Below are positions 28,142-36,895 of a DNA stretch of 64,000 nucleotides, in pieces (the first letter of the stretch is position 1; every line of letters starts with the position of its first letter). Source of the stretch: Streptomyces sp. Tu 3180 (GTDB lineage Bacteria; Actinomycetota; Actinomycetes; Streptomycetales; Streptomycetaceae); NCBI RefSeq assembly GCF_009852415.1, contig NZ_WOXS01000002.1:2068501-2132500 (forward strand), written 5' to 3'. The position numbers and the translations under genes were made by a program. The notes beneath the pieces were generated by a model. It did not search any database and had not been told where the DNA came from. It saw only the letters and a list, made by a program, of their open reading frames with translations.

Positions 28142-28728
28142 ACCGCGTGGTCCATCCGATCGAGCAGGAGTCCTACCGGCGGCTGCGGGCCCGCCTGGAC
28201 ACCTCGCACTTCCCGCCGCTGACCCGGGCGGTGGTGGAACGGGTCATCCACTCCGCCGCCGATCTGGAGTACGCCGCCGATCTCGTCATGGACGAGGGCG
28301 AGCTGGAGAGGGCGCACGCGGCGCTGCACGCCGGGGCGCCCGTCGTCGTGGACGTGGAGATGGTCGGCGCCGGCATCACCCGGCGCGAGACCGTCTGCCG
28401 GCTCCGGGACGCCGTGGCCGGGCCGGGGCTGACCCGCTCGGCGCACGCGATCCGGCTCGCCCACGAGCAGGTCGGCCCGGGCGCCCTCTGGGTGATCGGC
28501 AACGCCCCGACCGCGCTGGAGGAGCTGCTGACCCTCGACGCCGACCCCGCGCTCGTCATCGGCCTGCCCGTCGGCTTCGTCGGCGCGGTCGAGTCCAAGG
28601 CGGCGCTGCGCGAGAGCGGGCTGCCCGCCGTGAGCAACGTGTCCGAGAAGGGCGGTTCGGCGGTCGCCGCGGCCGCGCTCAACGCCCTGCTGTACCACCC
28701 CGTTTCACACTCCGAGGAGAAATCGTGA
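28138..28728 (+). CDS. cobH: Precorrin-8X methylmutase (CobH/CbiC)
   Basis: A 196-residue enzyme that moves the C-11 methyl group to C-12, giving hydrogenobyrinate or its cobalt form. The family core is clear: VVDVEMVGAGITRRE, ALWVIGNAPTALEELL and VGFVGAVESKAALRESGLPA. The catalytic His probably lies in TRSAHAIRL. The GTG overlaps the preceding stop, and the end overlaps the cbiX GTG. Confidence 0.93.
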   Translation: MNRVVHPIEQESYRRLRARLDTSHFPPLTRAVVERVIHSAADLEYAADLVMDEGELERAHAALHAGAPVVVDVEMVGAGITRRETVCRLRDAVAGPGLTRSAHAIRLAHEQVGPGALWVIGNAPTALEELLTLDADPALVIGLPVGFVGAVESKAALRESGLPAVSNVSEKGGSAVAAAALNALLYHPVSHSEEKS

Positions 28729-29666
28729 CCACCCCGCCGCCCGCCCTGCTCATCGCCGGTCACGGCACCCGGGACGACGCCGGGGCCGAGGCGTTCCGCG
28801 ACTTCGTGCGGGAGCTGGGAAGCCGCCACCCCGAACTGCCCGTCGCGGGCGGCTTCATCGAGCTGTCCCCGCCGCCGCTGGGCGAGGCCGTCACCGAGCT
28901 GGTGGAGAAGGGGGTGCGGCGGTTCGCCGCCGTGCCGCTGATGCTGGTGTCCGCCGGGCACGCCAAGGGCGACATCCCGGCGGCGCTGGCCCGCGAGAAG
29001 GAGCGGCACCCGGGGATCTCGTACACCTACGGCCGCCCGCTGGGTCCGCACCCGTCGCTGCTGTCCGTGCTGGAGCGGCGGCTGGACGAGGCGCTCGGCG
29101 CCGGGGGGCGCACGCCCTGGGACCGGGCCGACGTGACCGTGCTGCTGGTCGGGCGCGGGTCGACCGATCCGGACGCCAACGCCGAGGTGCACAAGGCGGC
29201 GCGGCTGCTGTGGGAGGGGCGCGGGTACGCGGGCGTGGAGACGGCGTTCGTGTCGCTGGCGGCGCCGGACGTGCCGAGCGGTCTCGACCGGTGCGCGAGG
29301 CTGGGGGCCGGGCGGATCGTGGTGCTCCCCTACTTCCTGTTCACCGGCATCCTGCCGGACCGGGTCCGCCGGCAGACCGAGGACTGGGCGGCCGCGCACC
29401 CGGAGGCCGAGGTGCGCTCGGCGGACGTCATCGGTCCGGAGCCGGAGCTGCTGGACCTGGTGATGGAGCGGTACGAGGAGGCGGTGAAGGGCGACCTGCG
29501 GATGAACTGCGACTCGTGCGTGTACCGCATCGCGCTGCCCGGCTTCGAGGACAAGGTCGGCATGCCCCAGCAGCCGCACTTCCACCCGGACGACGACGGC
29601 CACCACCACGGCCACGGCCCGCACGGCCACGGTCACCACCACGGCGCCCACTCCCATGCCCATTGA
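28725..29666 (+). CDS. cbiX: CbiX-type sirohydrochlorin chelatase with His-rich tail
   Basis: A 313-residue double CbiX-domain protein. CbiX inserts cobalt (or another metal) into sirohydrochlorin. The first domain opens ALLIAGHGTRDDAG with the catalytic His and continues LMLVSAGHAKGDIP; the second shows LLVGRGSTDPDANAEV. Near residue 263 is MNCDSC, the MxCxxC motif of long CbiX proteins linked to an Fe-S cluster. The last about 28 residues hold over a dozen His, likely for metal storage. GAGGAGA precedes the GTG start. Its end overlaps the next gene by 11 bases. Confidence 0.88.
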   Translation: MTTPPPALLIAGHGTRDDAGAEAFRDFVRELGSRHPELPVAGGFIELSPPPLGEAVTELVEKGVRRFAAVPLMLVSAGHAKGDIPAALAREKERHPGISYTYGRPLGPHPSLLSVLERRLDEALGAGGRTPWDRADVTVLLVGRGSTDPDANAEVHKAARLLWEGRGYAGVETAFVSLAAPDVPSGLDRCARLGAGRIVVLPYFLFTGILPDRVRRQTEDWAAAHPEAEVRSADVIGPEPELLDLVMERYEEAVKGDLRMNCDSCVYRIALPGFEDKVGMPQQPHFHPDDDGHHHGHGPHGHGHHHGAHSHAH

Positions 29667-30711
29667 GGAGCACGACCTCCGGCACCACGGCGACGCCGAG
29701 GTCCGTGACGACGGCGCGGCGCTGGTCGACCTCGCCGTGAACGTCCGCGCGGACACGCCGCCGGCGTGGCTGCGCGAGCACATCGCCGCGTCGCTGTCCG
29801 GGCTGGCCGCCTATCCGGACGGGCGGGCCGCGCGGGCGGCGGTGGCGGCGCGGCACGGGCTGCCGGTGGAGCGGGTGCTGCTGACGGCGGGGGCGGCGGA
29901 GGCGTTCGTGCTGCTGGCGCGGGCGCTGAAGGTGCGCCGTCCGGTGGTGGTGCATCCGCAGTTCACGGAGCCGGAGGCGGCGCTGCGGGACGCGGGGCAC
30001 ACGGTGGACCGGGTGCTCCTGCGGGAGGCGGACGGCTTCCGGCTGGATCCGGCGGCGGTCCCCGAGGAGGCGGACCTGGTGGTGATCGGCAACCCGACGA
30101 ACCCGACGTCGGTCCTGCACCCGGCCGCGGACGTCGCCCGGCTCGCCCGGCACGGGCGGACGCTGGTGGTGGACGAGGCGTTCATGGACGCGGTGCCGGG
30201 CGAGCGGGAGGCGCTGGCCGGGCGGACGGACGTGCCGGGGCTGGTGGTCCTGCGCAGCCTCACCAAGACGTGGGGGCTGGCCGGGCTGCGGATCGGTTAC
30301 CTGCTGGCGGCGCCGGAGACCGTCGCGGAGCTGGAGCGCGCCCAGCCGCTGTGGCCGGTGTCCACGCCGGCGCTGGCGGCGGCCCGGGCGTGCGTGGGAA
30401 CCGCGGCACTCGCGGAGGCGGCCCGGGCGGCCGACCGCGTCGCGGCGGACCGGGCGCACCTGATCGAGGGACTGCGGGGGTTCGCCGCGCACGGACTGCG
30501 GGTCGTGGAGCCCGCCGGGGGCCCGTTCGTCCTGGTCCGGCTGGAGCGCGCGGCGGCCGTGCGCGCCCGGCTGCGCGACCTCGGCTACGCGGTGCGCCGC
30601 GGGGACACGTTCCCGGGGCTGGACGGGCGGTGGCTGCGGCTGGCGGTACGGGACCGGGAAACGGTGGACGGTTTCCTGAGCGCACTGGGGCGGGCGCTGG
30701 AGACCGCCTGA
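29656..30711 (+). CDS. cobC: CobC-like PLP-dependent enzyme (Rv2231c type)
   Basis: A 351-residue fold-type I aminotransferase related to histidinol-phosphate aminotransferase and L-threonine-O-3-phosphate decarboxylase. The PLP lysine is in LRSLTKTWGLAGLRIGYLL; other blocks are VIGNPTNPTSV and LVVDEAFMDAVPGE. In a cobalamin locus such a protein is expected to supply (R)-1-amino-2-propanol phosphate for the CobD step. That role is inferred from context, since histidinol-phosphate aminotransferase activity cannot be excluded from sequence. The ATG at 29656 lies inside the His-rich end of cbiX. Confidence 0.82.
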   Translation: MPIEEHDLRHHGDAEVRDDGAALVDLAVNVRADTPPAWLREHIAASLSGLAAYPDGRAARAAVAARHGLPVERVLLTAGAAEAFVLLARALKVRRPVVVHPQFTEPEAALRDAGHTVDRVLLREADGFRLDPAAVPEEADLVVIGNPTNPTSVLHPAADVARLARHGRTLVVDEAFMDAVPGEREALAGRTDVPGLVVLRSLTKTWGLAGLRIGYLLAAPETVAELERAQPLWPVSTPALAAARACVGTAALAEAARAADRVAADRAHLIEGLRGFAAHGLRVVEPAGGPFVLVRLERAAAVRARLRDLGYAVRRGDTFPGLDGRWLRLAVRDRETVDGFLSALGRALETA

Positions 30712-30849
30712 ACCGCGTACCGGGCCCGCCCACCGCGCGGGGTCCCGCCCTTCAACCACCCGGTCGGGCGGAGGCCGGGAGCTCGGTACGGCGGGAGAGG
30801 CGCGCCCGCCCCGCCGTGCGCGGGCGCCAGGGGTCGCTCCGTCCCGGCG

Positions 30850-31815
30850 TCAGCCCCGCCGGCCCCGGCGGGACAGGGCCGCCGCTGTGCCGCCCGCCGC
30901 GAGGAGGGCGATCGCGCCGCCCGCCACGTACCAGGTCGCCGGGTCGCCGCCGGTCGCCGCCAGGCCCGCCCCGGTGGGCGCCGCCTGCCCCGCGCGTGCT
31001 CCCCGGGGCCGGACGCCGGCGTCCGGGTCCGTGCCCGCGGCGGCCGGCCTGCCGCCGGGCGCCTCGCACGTGGCCTCGGCCAGCGTCAGGGTGCCGTCGA
31101 CCTCGGCGACGTTCAGCTCCAGCGGATCGACGGAGATCCTCAGGTGCAGTGCGGTCGCGGCGGCCGTGCGGGACGTGGTCCTCGTCTTCGACAGTTCCAG
31201 CCGCACCTCGCCGACGCCCGGCACCTTCACCTCGGTCGGCCCGGCGGGGGCCAGGGTGACGCGTTTGCCGAGCACCGTCACCGCGCCGGGCAGGGTCACC
31301 GAGGCGAGCGGGGTCCTCCCGGCCTCGCAGACCGCCCTGGAGCCGGCCTGCTCGAGCTCGACGAGCCCGAGCAGCGGCAGTCCGGGGACGTGGACCCGGG
31401 CCCTGGCGAGGGTGGTGGAGGCCTCGGCCCTGTTCCCCTCCACCGTCGCCCCGGCGTCGGCGACCTCCGCGCGCAGCACGGTGAAGGGCCGGCCGCCGTC
31501 CACACCGTCCAGCCGGGCGGTCAGCGCGGTCCTCCGCGCGCTCCGCGGCGCTCGGACCTCGTTGAGGGAGGCGGTGAGCGGGACGTTCACGGTCTTGTCG
31601 AGCAGGGACACGTCGAGCCGGGCGCGCAGCACGGCGGCGCCGGCGGCGCCGGCGTGCTCCCCGGTGGCGTGCGCGGGGCCCGCGCCGGCCAGCGCGGCGG
31701 GACCGGTGGCGAGGACGGTGGCCGCGGCGACGGCGACCAGGCGGCGTGCATGCGTACGGCGTGCGGGCACGCGGAAGTCGGCGCTGTTCAAGGTGGTGGG
31801 ACCCCCGGGAGACAC
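30850..31815 (-). CDS. SCO1860-family sortase-type (LAxTG) surface protein
   Basis: A protein of up to 321 residues with a signal peptide (VAVAAATVLATGPAALAGAG, cleaved near AHA). An extracytoplasmic beta-rich region follows. The C-terminal sorting signal is LAATGGDPATWYVAGGAIAL, a membrane span, then SRRGRRG. The LAATG pentapeptide fits substrates of Streptomyces class E sortases. It matches what I recall as the 'SCO1860 family LAETG-anchored protein'. The start may be the GTG at 31815 or a TTG a few codons later. It converges on the cobalamin genes. Its function is unknown. Confidence 0.8.
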   Translation of the reverse strand: MSPGGPTTLNSADFRVPARRTHARRLVAVAAATVLATGPAALAGAGPAHATGEHAGAAGAAVLRARLDVSLLDKTVNVPLTASLNEVRAPRSARRTALTARLDGVDGGRPFTVLRAEVADAGATVEGNRAEASTTLARARVHVPGLPLLGLVELEQAGSRAVCEAGRTPLASVTLPGAVTVLGKRVTLAPAGPTEVKVPGVGEVRLELSKTRTTSRTAAATALHLRISVDPLELNVAEVDGTLTLAEATCEAPGGRPAAAGTDPDAGVRPRGARAGQAAPTGAGLAATGGDPATWYVAGGAIALLAAGGTAAALSRRGRRG

Positions 31816-31915
31816 GTGTGGGACCCGGAAAGGATGTCCGCGCGGGGGTCGGGCCGTCAGCGATCCGACGACTCTTCACCCCATCGTGGCAAGCTGGCGC
31901 GTGTTTTCGAATCCC

Positions 31916-31933
31916 GGGGAACGGTCGTTCCCC
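31916..31933. terminator. Hairpin downstream of the amidohydrolase gene
   Basis: GGGGAAC (31916-31922) and GTTCCCC (31927-31933) form a perfect 7-bp stem with a 4-base loop, about 38 bases past the amidohydrolase stop. No T-tract is seen. Confidence 0.4.
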
Positions 31934-31970
31934 TGCGTCACCCTCGCGCGCCCCACCCGGGGGGGCGGCC

Positions 31971-33062
31971 CTACCCGACCACGCGCCCGTTCAGCACCAC
32001 CCGGCGCGGATCGGTCAGCACCCGCACGTCCGCGCGCGGGTCGGACGCGTAGACCACCAGGTCCGCCGGGGCGCCTTCCTCCAGTCCGGGGCGGCCGAGC
32101 CACTTCCGGGCCGCCCAGGTGCCGGCCGCGAGGGCCTCGACGGGCGGGATGCCGGCCTTGACCAGTTCGGCGACCTCGTCCGCCGCCAGGCCGTGCGGGA
32201 GGGTGCCGCCGGCGTCCGTGCCGACGAAGACGGGGATGCCGGCGTCGTGGGCGGAGCGCACGGTGTCGTAGCGGCGTGCGTGCAGCCGGCGCATGTGGGC
32301 CGACCACTGCGGGAACTTGGACTCGCCGCCGTCGGCGAGGTCCGGGAAGGTGGCGATGTTGACGAGGGTGGGGACGATCGCCACGCCCCGTTCGGCGAAG
32401 AGCGGGATGGTGTCGTCGGTGAGGCCCGTCGCGTGCTCGACGCAGTCGATGCCGGCCTCGACGAGGTCCCGCAGGGAGTCCTCGGCGAAGCAGTGCGCGG
32501 TGACCCGGGCGCCCAGCCGGTGCGCCTCGGCGATCGCCGCCTCGACGGCCCCGCGCGGCCAGCAGGCCGACAGGTCGCCCAGGTCGCGGTCGATCCAGTC
32601 GCCGACCAGCTTCACCCAGCCGTCACCGCGCCGCGCCTCCTGCGCGACGTGGGCGACCAGGTCCTCCGGCTCGACCTCCCAGGCGTAGTTGCGGATGTAG
32701 CGGCGGGTGCGGGCGATGTGCCGGCCGGCCCGGATGATCTTCGGGAGGTCCTCGCGGCCGTCGATCCAGCGGGTGTCGGAGGGCGAGCCCGCGTCCCGCA
32801 GCAGCAGGGCGCCGCGGTCGCGGTCGGTGAGCGCCTGCTTCTCGGCGACGTCCTCGGGGACCGCGCCGTGCCGGTCGAGGCCCACGTGGCAGTGGGCGTC
32901 GACCAGCCCGGGCAGCACCCAGCCCTCGACGGTCCGGACGTCGCGGGCGCCGCCGGGGCGGTCGTAGGAGATCCGGCCGCCGACCACCCACAGCTCGTCG
33001 CGGACCTCCTCCGGTCCGACGAGCACCCGCCCCTTCACGTGCAGCACCGCGCGTTCGCTCAT
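31971..33062 (-). CDS. Amidohydrolase family protein
   Basis: A metal-dependent amidohydrolase of 363 residues from the ATG at 33062. The first metal site is PGLVDAHCHVGLDRHG (HxH type). Later ligands appear in ARVTAHCFAEDSLRDLV, CVEHATGLTDD and the Asp of VFVGTDAGGTLPHGL. These fit the imidazolonepropionase/Xaa-Pro dipeptidase-like branch, but the substrate is unknown. It lies 21 bp after an amino acid ABC transporter operon in the same direction, so it may process the imported compound. AGGG lies about eight bases before the chosen start. Confidence 0.87.
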   Translation of the reverse strand: MSERAVLHVKGRVLVGPEEVRDELWVVGGRISYDRPGGARDVRTVEGWVLPGLVDAHCHVGLDRHGAVPEDVAEKQALTDRDRGALLLRDAGSPSDTRWIDGREDLPKIIRAGRHIARTRRYIRNYAWEVEPEDLVAHVAQEARRGDGWVKLVGDWIDRDLGDLSACWPRGAVEAAIAEAHRLGARVTAHCFAEDSLRDLVEAGIDCVEHATGLTDDTIPLFAERGVAIVPTLVNIATFPDLADGGESKFPQWSAHMRRLHARRYDTVRSAHDAGIPVFVGTDAGGTLPHGLAADEVAELVKAGIPPVEALAAGTWAARKWLGRPGLEEGAPADLVVYASDPRADVRVLTDPRRVVLNGRVVG

Positions 33063-33083
33063 ACCCGGCACCCTAGCCAGGCG

Positions 33084-33875
33084 CTACCCGGTCTTCCCCA
33101 CCTGGTCCGAGGTCTCCTCCTCGACCTCGGCCATCGCCGGGTCGAGGAGGCGGGAGAGGAAGTGGCGGGTGCGTTCGTGCCGGGGGCTGCCGATGACCTG
33201 CTCGGGGGCGCCGTCCTCGACGATCACCCCGCCGTCCATGAAGACGACCCGGTCGGCGACCTCGCGGGCGAAGGTCATCTCGTGGGTGACGACCATCATC
33301 GTCATGCCCTCGTCGGCCAGCATCCGCATCACGGCGAGCACGTCGCCGACCAGCTCCGGGTCGAGCGCCGAGGTCGGCTCGTCGAACAGCATCACCTCGG
33401 GGCCCATCGCGAGCGCGCGGGCGATGGCGACGCGCTGCTGCTGGCCGCCGGAGAGGGAGGACGGGTAGGCGTCCGCCTTCTCGGCGAGGCCCACGCGGGC
33501 CAGGTTCTCGGCGGCCACCTTCGCCGCCCGCGCCTTGTCCCGCCCCAGCACCCGGCGCTGCGGCAGGGTGAGGTTCTCGGTCACCGTGAGGTGCGGGAAC
33601 AGGTTGAACTGCTGGAAGACCATGCCGATGCGGCGGCGTACGGCGTCGATGTCGACGTCCGGGTCGGTGAGCTCCGTGCCGCCGACGAAGACCCGGCCCT
33701 CGGTGGGCTCCTCCAGGAGGTTCACGCACCGCAGGAGGGTCGACTTGCCCGACCCGGAGGGGCCGATGACGCAGACCACCTCGCCCTGGCCGATCTCCAG
33801 GTCGATGCCGCGCAGCACCTCGTTGGCGCCGAAGGACTTGTGCAGACCGCTGACGCGGATCTCGGGCCGGCTCAT
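33084..33875 (-). CDS. Polar amino acid ABC transporter, ATP-binding protein
   Basis: A 263-residue ABC ATPase of the GlnQ/HisP type. Walker A is [20 protein letters not shown], the Q-loop [13 protein letters not shown], the signature [15 protein letters not shown], Walker [17 protein letters not shown] and the H-loop [14 protein letters not shown]. The ATG at 33875 overlaps the permease stop (ATGA); a longer in-frame start would run into the permease gene. It powers uptake by the neighbouring permease and binding protein. The C-terminal tail is acidic. Confidence 0.92.
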   Translation of the reverse strand: MSRPEIRVSGLHKSFGANEVLRGIDLEIGQGEVVCVIGPSGSGKSTLLRCVNLLEEPTEGRVFVGGTELTDPDVDIDAVRRRIGMVFQQFNLFPHLTVTENLTLPQRRVLGRDKARAAKVAAENLARVGLAEKADAYPSSLSGGQQQRVAIARALAMGPEVMLFDEPTSALDPELVGDVLAVMRMLADEGMTMMVVTHEMTFAREVADRVVFMDGGVIVEDGAPEQVIGSPRHERTRHFLSRLLDPAMAEVEEETSDQVGKTG

Positions 33876-34705
33876 TTCACGGCCTCCTGGGCCTTGGCCT
33901 CCATGCGGCGCACCACGAAGCCGAGCGGAACGGTGATCAGCAGGTAGCACAGGCCGGCGACCAGGATGGGCGTGGAGTTGGCGGTGGTGCTGGCCAGGTC
34001 CCGGCCGTACTTGGACAGTTCGCGCTCCTCCAGGGTGACGCCGAGGAACAGCACCAGCGAGGAGTCCTTGAAGAGCAGGACGAGTTCGTTGGTCAGCGGC
34101 GGGAGGATGATGCGGAAGGCCTGCGGAATGATGATGGAGACCATGGCCCGGGCGGGCGAGAAGCCCAGCGAACGGGCCGCCTCCATCTGCCCCTTGGGCA
34201 CGGCCTGGATGCCGGCCCGGATCGTCTCCGCCATGTACGCGGCGGCCACCAGGCCGAGGGCGAGGGCGACCTTGCCGTAGGTGCCGCCGACGATCTCCGT
34301 GCCGGGGAAGGCGAGCGGCACCGCGACGCCGATGAAGATGAAGATCAGCAGGGCGGGCAGGCCGCGGAAGATCTCGATGTAGAGGCCGGCCAGCCAGCGG
34401 TACGGGCCGACGGACGACAGCCGCATCAGCGCGATCACCATGCCGAGCGCGAGCCCGACGGCGAAGCCGGTCACCGTGTACAGGACGGTGTTCTTCAGCG
34501 CCAGCGTGATGACGTCCGGGAACATCTGCCGCGCGATGTCCGTCTGCGCGAACTGGTTCTGCAGCCGGTCCCAGTCGGCCGCGACCGCGAAGGCGATCAC
34601 GGCCGCGACGAAGACGGCGTACTGGACGCCGCGCGACAGGCCGCGCTTCTGACGCCGGGTCAGGCCCTTCTTCCTGGGCTGGAGCGGTGTCTGCGTGTCG
34701 GTCAT
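33872..34705 (-). CDS. Polar amino acid ABC transporter, permease protein
   Basis: A 277-residue HisM/GlnP-type permease. A basic N-terminus ([18 protein letters not shown]) precedes a first membrane span at about residues 28-42. Further spans follow, and the ATPase-contact EAA loop reads [20 protein letters not shown]. One permease is encoded, so it probably forms a homodimer. It starts four bases after the binding-protein gene and overlaps the ATPase gene. Confidence 0.9.
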   Translation of the reverse strand: MTDTQTPLQPRKKGLTRRQKRGLSRGVQYAVFVAAVIAFAVAADWDRLQNQFAQTDIARQMFPDVITLALKNTVLYTVTGFAVGLALGMVIALMRLSSVGPYRWLAGLYIEIFRGLPALLIFIFIGVAVPLAFPGTEIVGGTYGKVALALGLVAAAYMAETIRAGIQAVPKGQMEAARSLGFSPARAMVSIIIPQAFRIILPPLTNELVLLFKDSSLVLFLGVTLEERELSKYGRDLASTTANSTPILVAGLCYLLITVPLGFVVRRMEAKAQEAVK

Positions 34706-34709
34706 GGAA

Positions 34710-35561
34710 TCAGGACGCGGCCGGCGAGGCGGCGGACTCGTCGTAGGGGCCGATCCACTGCTCGTACAGCTTCTTGTACGTGCCGTCGGCCTTGGCGTCC
34801 GAGAGCGCCTTGTTGACGGCCTCGCGCAGCTCGGTGTTGCCCTTTTTCACCGTGAAGCCGTACTGCTCGCCGGTCTCCAGGTTGTCGACGACCTCGAAGG
34901 CGCCGGCGTTGGCCTTGTCCTTCAGCCAGCCCTGGACCACGGGGTAGTCGATGACGACGGCCTTGACCTGGCCGGTGCGCAGGCCGTTGAGGACGGCGTC
35001 GGAGGACTCGAAGGAGACCGGGTCGAAGCCCTGCTTCTTGACGTAGTCCTCGCCGGTGGTCTGCGCCTGGGCGCCGAGCGCGACCTTCTCGGACTTGACG
35101 TCGGCGAGCGAGGTGACGCCGCTCTTCTTGTCGACGAGGACGGCCTGGGTGGCGTTGAAGTACGGGTCGGAGAAGTCGACGTTCTTCTTCCGCTCCTCGG
35201 TGATGGTCATGCCGGCCGCGGCCAGGTCGCACTCGCCGGAGTTGAGGAAGGCGCCGGTCTTGAAGTTCTCGAACGGCGTGTCGAGGATCTCCTGCTTCAC
35301 GCCCAGGTCCTCGGCCACCAGGTCGATCAGCGCCACGTCGAAGCCCTGCACCTTGCCGTCGATCTCCGACTGGAAGGGCGGGTAGGGCAGGTGGGTGCAG
35401 GTGGTGAGCTGCCCCGCCTTGACGAGCTCGACACCGCCGGCGGCGGTCCCGGCACCGCTGCCCCCGTCGTCGCTGGAGGTGCAGGCGGTCAGGAGGACCA
35501 GCCCGGCCGTCGCGGTGGTGGCGGCCAGTATGCGGGTCCGGCGGCCGAGGAGCGTCTTCAC
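34710..35561 (-). CDS. Polar amino acid ABC transporter, substrate-binding lipoprotein
   Basis: A 283-residue family 3 solute-binding protein. The N-terminus is a lipoprotein signal: RRTRILAATTATAGLVLLTAC, where LTAC is the lipobox. The mature part follows the amino acid-binding pattern: TTCTHLPYPPFQSEIDGKVQ, GFDVALIDLVAEDLG, CDLAAAGMTITEERKKNVDF. The last block (ITEERK) carries the Arg normally contacting the ligand carboxylate. AGGAGG lies six bases before the GTG start, and a good promoter lies upstream. It is the first gene of the operon. The exact ligand is not clear. Confidence 0.9.
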   Translation of the reverse strand: MKTLLGRRTRILAATTATAGLVLLTACTSSDDGGSGAGTAAGGVELVKAGQLTTCTHLPYPPFQSEIDGKVQGFDVALIDLVAEDLGVKQEILDTPFENFKTGAFLNSGECDLAAAGMTITEERKKNVDFSDPYFNATQAVLVDKKSGVTSLADVKSEKVALGAQAQTTGEDYVKKQGFDPVSFESSDAVLNGLRTGQVKAVVIDYPVVQGWLKDKANAGAFEVVDNLETGEQYGFTVKKGNTELREAVNKALSDAKADGTYKKLYEQWIGPYDESAASPAAS

Positions 35562-35593
35562 GGGGGCCTCCTGTCAGGGAACTGTGGGTTCCG

Positions 35594-35621
35594 ATTATAA
35601 GGAGAGGTTTGGGGTCCTCAA
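35594..35621 (-). promoter_or_regulatory. Sigma-70-type promoter of the amino acid ABC operon
   Basis: Read on the minus strand, TTGAGG (35621-35616) and TATAAT (35599-35594) are separated by 16 bp. This is a near-consensus HrdB-type promoter, rare to see so clearly in this GC-rich DNA, and it lies 33 bp upstream of the GTG start of the binding-protein gene. Confidence 0.65.
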
Positions 35622-35742
35622 ATCAAACCGATGGCCGCGAGGCCCTCCGGCCTGAGAACCCTGCGGTCGAGCGGCGCTCCGGGGGCCGGTTACCCTCGAT
35701 TCCGTCGTACCCGCGCAGTCGCGAAGCAGAGAGAGCACCGCC

Positions 35743-36843
35743 GTGACCCACCCCCTCCTCGACCTGCCCCCGCTGAGCGCCGCGCACTTCGCCTCGATCG
35801 AGGACCGCGTGGCGCGCCTGCTCCGCACCGAGCAGGACGTCGTGATCACGCAGGGCGAGGCGCTGCTGCCGCTGGAGGGCGCGATCCGCGCGGCCGCGGG
35901 TCCCGGCACGACCGCCCTGAACGTCATCACCGGCCCCTACGGACAGACCTTCGGCGACTGGCTGCGGGACTGCGGCGCCACGGTGATCGATCTGGCGGTG
36001 CCCTTCCACACGGCGGTGACGGCCGGGCAGATCCGGGACGCCTTCGCCGAGCACCCGGAGATCGACTTCGTGTCCCTGGTGCACGCGGAGGCGGCCACCG
36101 GGAACACCAACCCGGTCGCGGAGATCGGGGAGGCGGTGCGGGCGCACGGGGCGCTGTTCTACCTGGACGCGGTGGCGTCGATCGGTGCCGAACCGGTGCT
36201 TCCGGACGCGTGGGGCGTGGACCTGTGCGTGATCGGCGCGCAGAAGGCGATGGGCGGTCCGGCCGGGGTGTCGGCGGTGTCGGTGAGCGGACGGGCGTGG
36301 GCGCGGATGGCCGCGAACCCGCGGGCGCCGCGCCGCTCCTACCTCTCCCTGCTGGACTGGAAGGAGCGCTGGATCGACGGCGGCCGCAAGGCGCTGCTGC
36401 ACGCGCCGGCGCAGCTGGAGATGCTGGCGCTCGAGGCGTGCGTGGAGCGCATCGAGGCGGTGGGCCTGGACGCGGTCATGGCCCGGCACGCGTCGGCCGC
36501 GGCGGCCACGCGGGCGGGTGCGTCGGCGCTCGGCGGCGGCCTGGAGCCGTACGTGCGCGAGGCGGCGGAGGCCGCCCCGGTGGCCACCACCCTGCGGGTC
36601 CCGCCGGGCACGGTGGCCGCGGACCTGGTGGCCCGCGCCCTGGCCGCCGACCCGGCGCTCCCCCTGGCCGCGGGCGGTGGCGCCCTGGCCGGGGAGATGA
36701 TCCGCGTCAACCACTACGGCCCCGACGCGACGCCGGGCGCGGTACGGGCGAGCCTCGCGGCGCTGGGCGCCGCGCTGGCGGAGCAGGGTCTGACGGTGGA
36801 CGTGGAGGGCGCGCTGCGGGCGGCGGAGGACTCCTGGAAGTAG
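35743..36843 (+). CDS. PLP-dependent aminotransferase, class V type
   Basis: A 366-residue class V aminotransferase resembling alanine-glyoxylate/serine-glyoxylate aminotransferases. The PLP lysine lies in CVIGAQKAMGGPAGVSAVS, and the preceding Asp in ALFYLDAVASIGAEPV. VHAEAATGNTNPVAEIGE is the expected cofactor region. The start is a GTG at 35743. The gene is divergent from the amino acid ABC operon with 181 bp between starts. The substrate is unknown. Confidence 0.85.
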   Translation: MTHPLLDLPPLSAAHFASIEDRVARLLRTEQDVVITQGEALLPLEGAIRAAAGPGTTALNVITGPYGQTFGDWLRDCGATVIDLAVPFHTAVTAGQIRDAFAEHPEIDFVSLVHAEAATGNTNPVAEIGEAVRAHGALFYLDAVASIGAEPVLPDAWGVDLCVIGAQKAMGGPAGVSAVSVSGRAWARMAANPRAPRRSYLSLLDWKERWIDGGRKALLHAPAQLEMLALEACVERIEAVGLDAVMARHASAAAATRAGASALGGGLEPYVREAAEAAPVATTLRVPPGTVAADLVARALAADPALPLAAGGGALAGEMIRVNHYGPDATPGAVRASLAALGAALAEQGLTVDVEGALRAAEDSWK

Positions 36844-36865
36844 CGGGGCGACGCCCCCTCCGCCC

Positions 36866-36895
36866 GGCGCGCCTCCCCCGGGACCGGGGGGCGCC
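36866..36895 (+). terminator. Hairpin after the class V aminotransferase gene
   Basis: GGCGC (36866-36870) pairs with GCGCC (36891-36895), and inside it CCCCC (36875-36879) pairs with GGGGG (36886-36890). The two helices are separated by an asymmetric bulge. It lies 22 bases after the stop. Confidence 0.4.
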
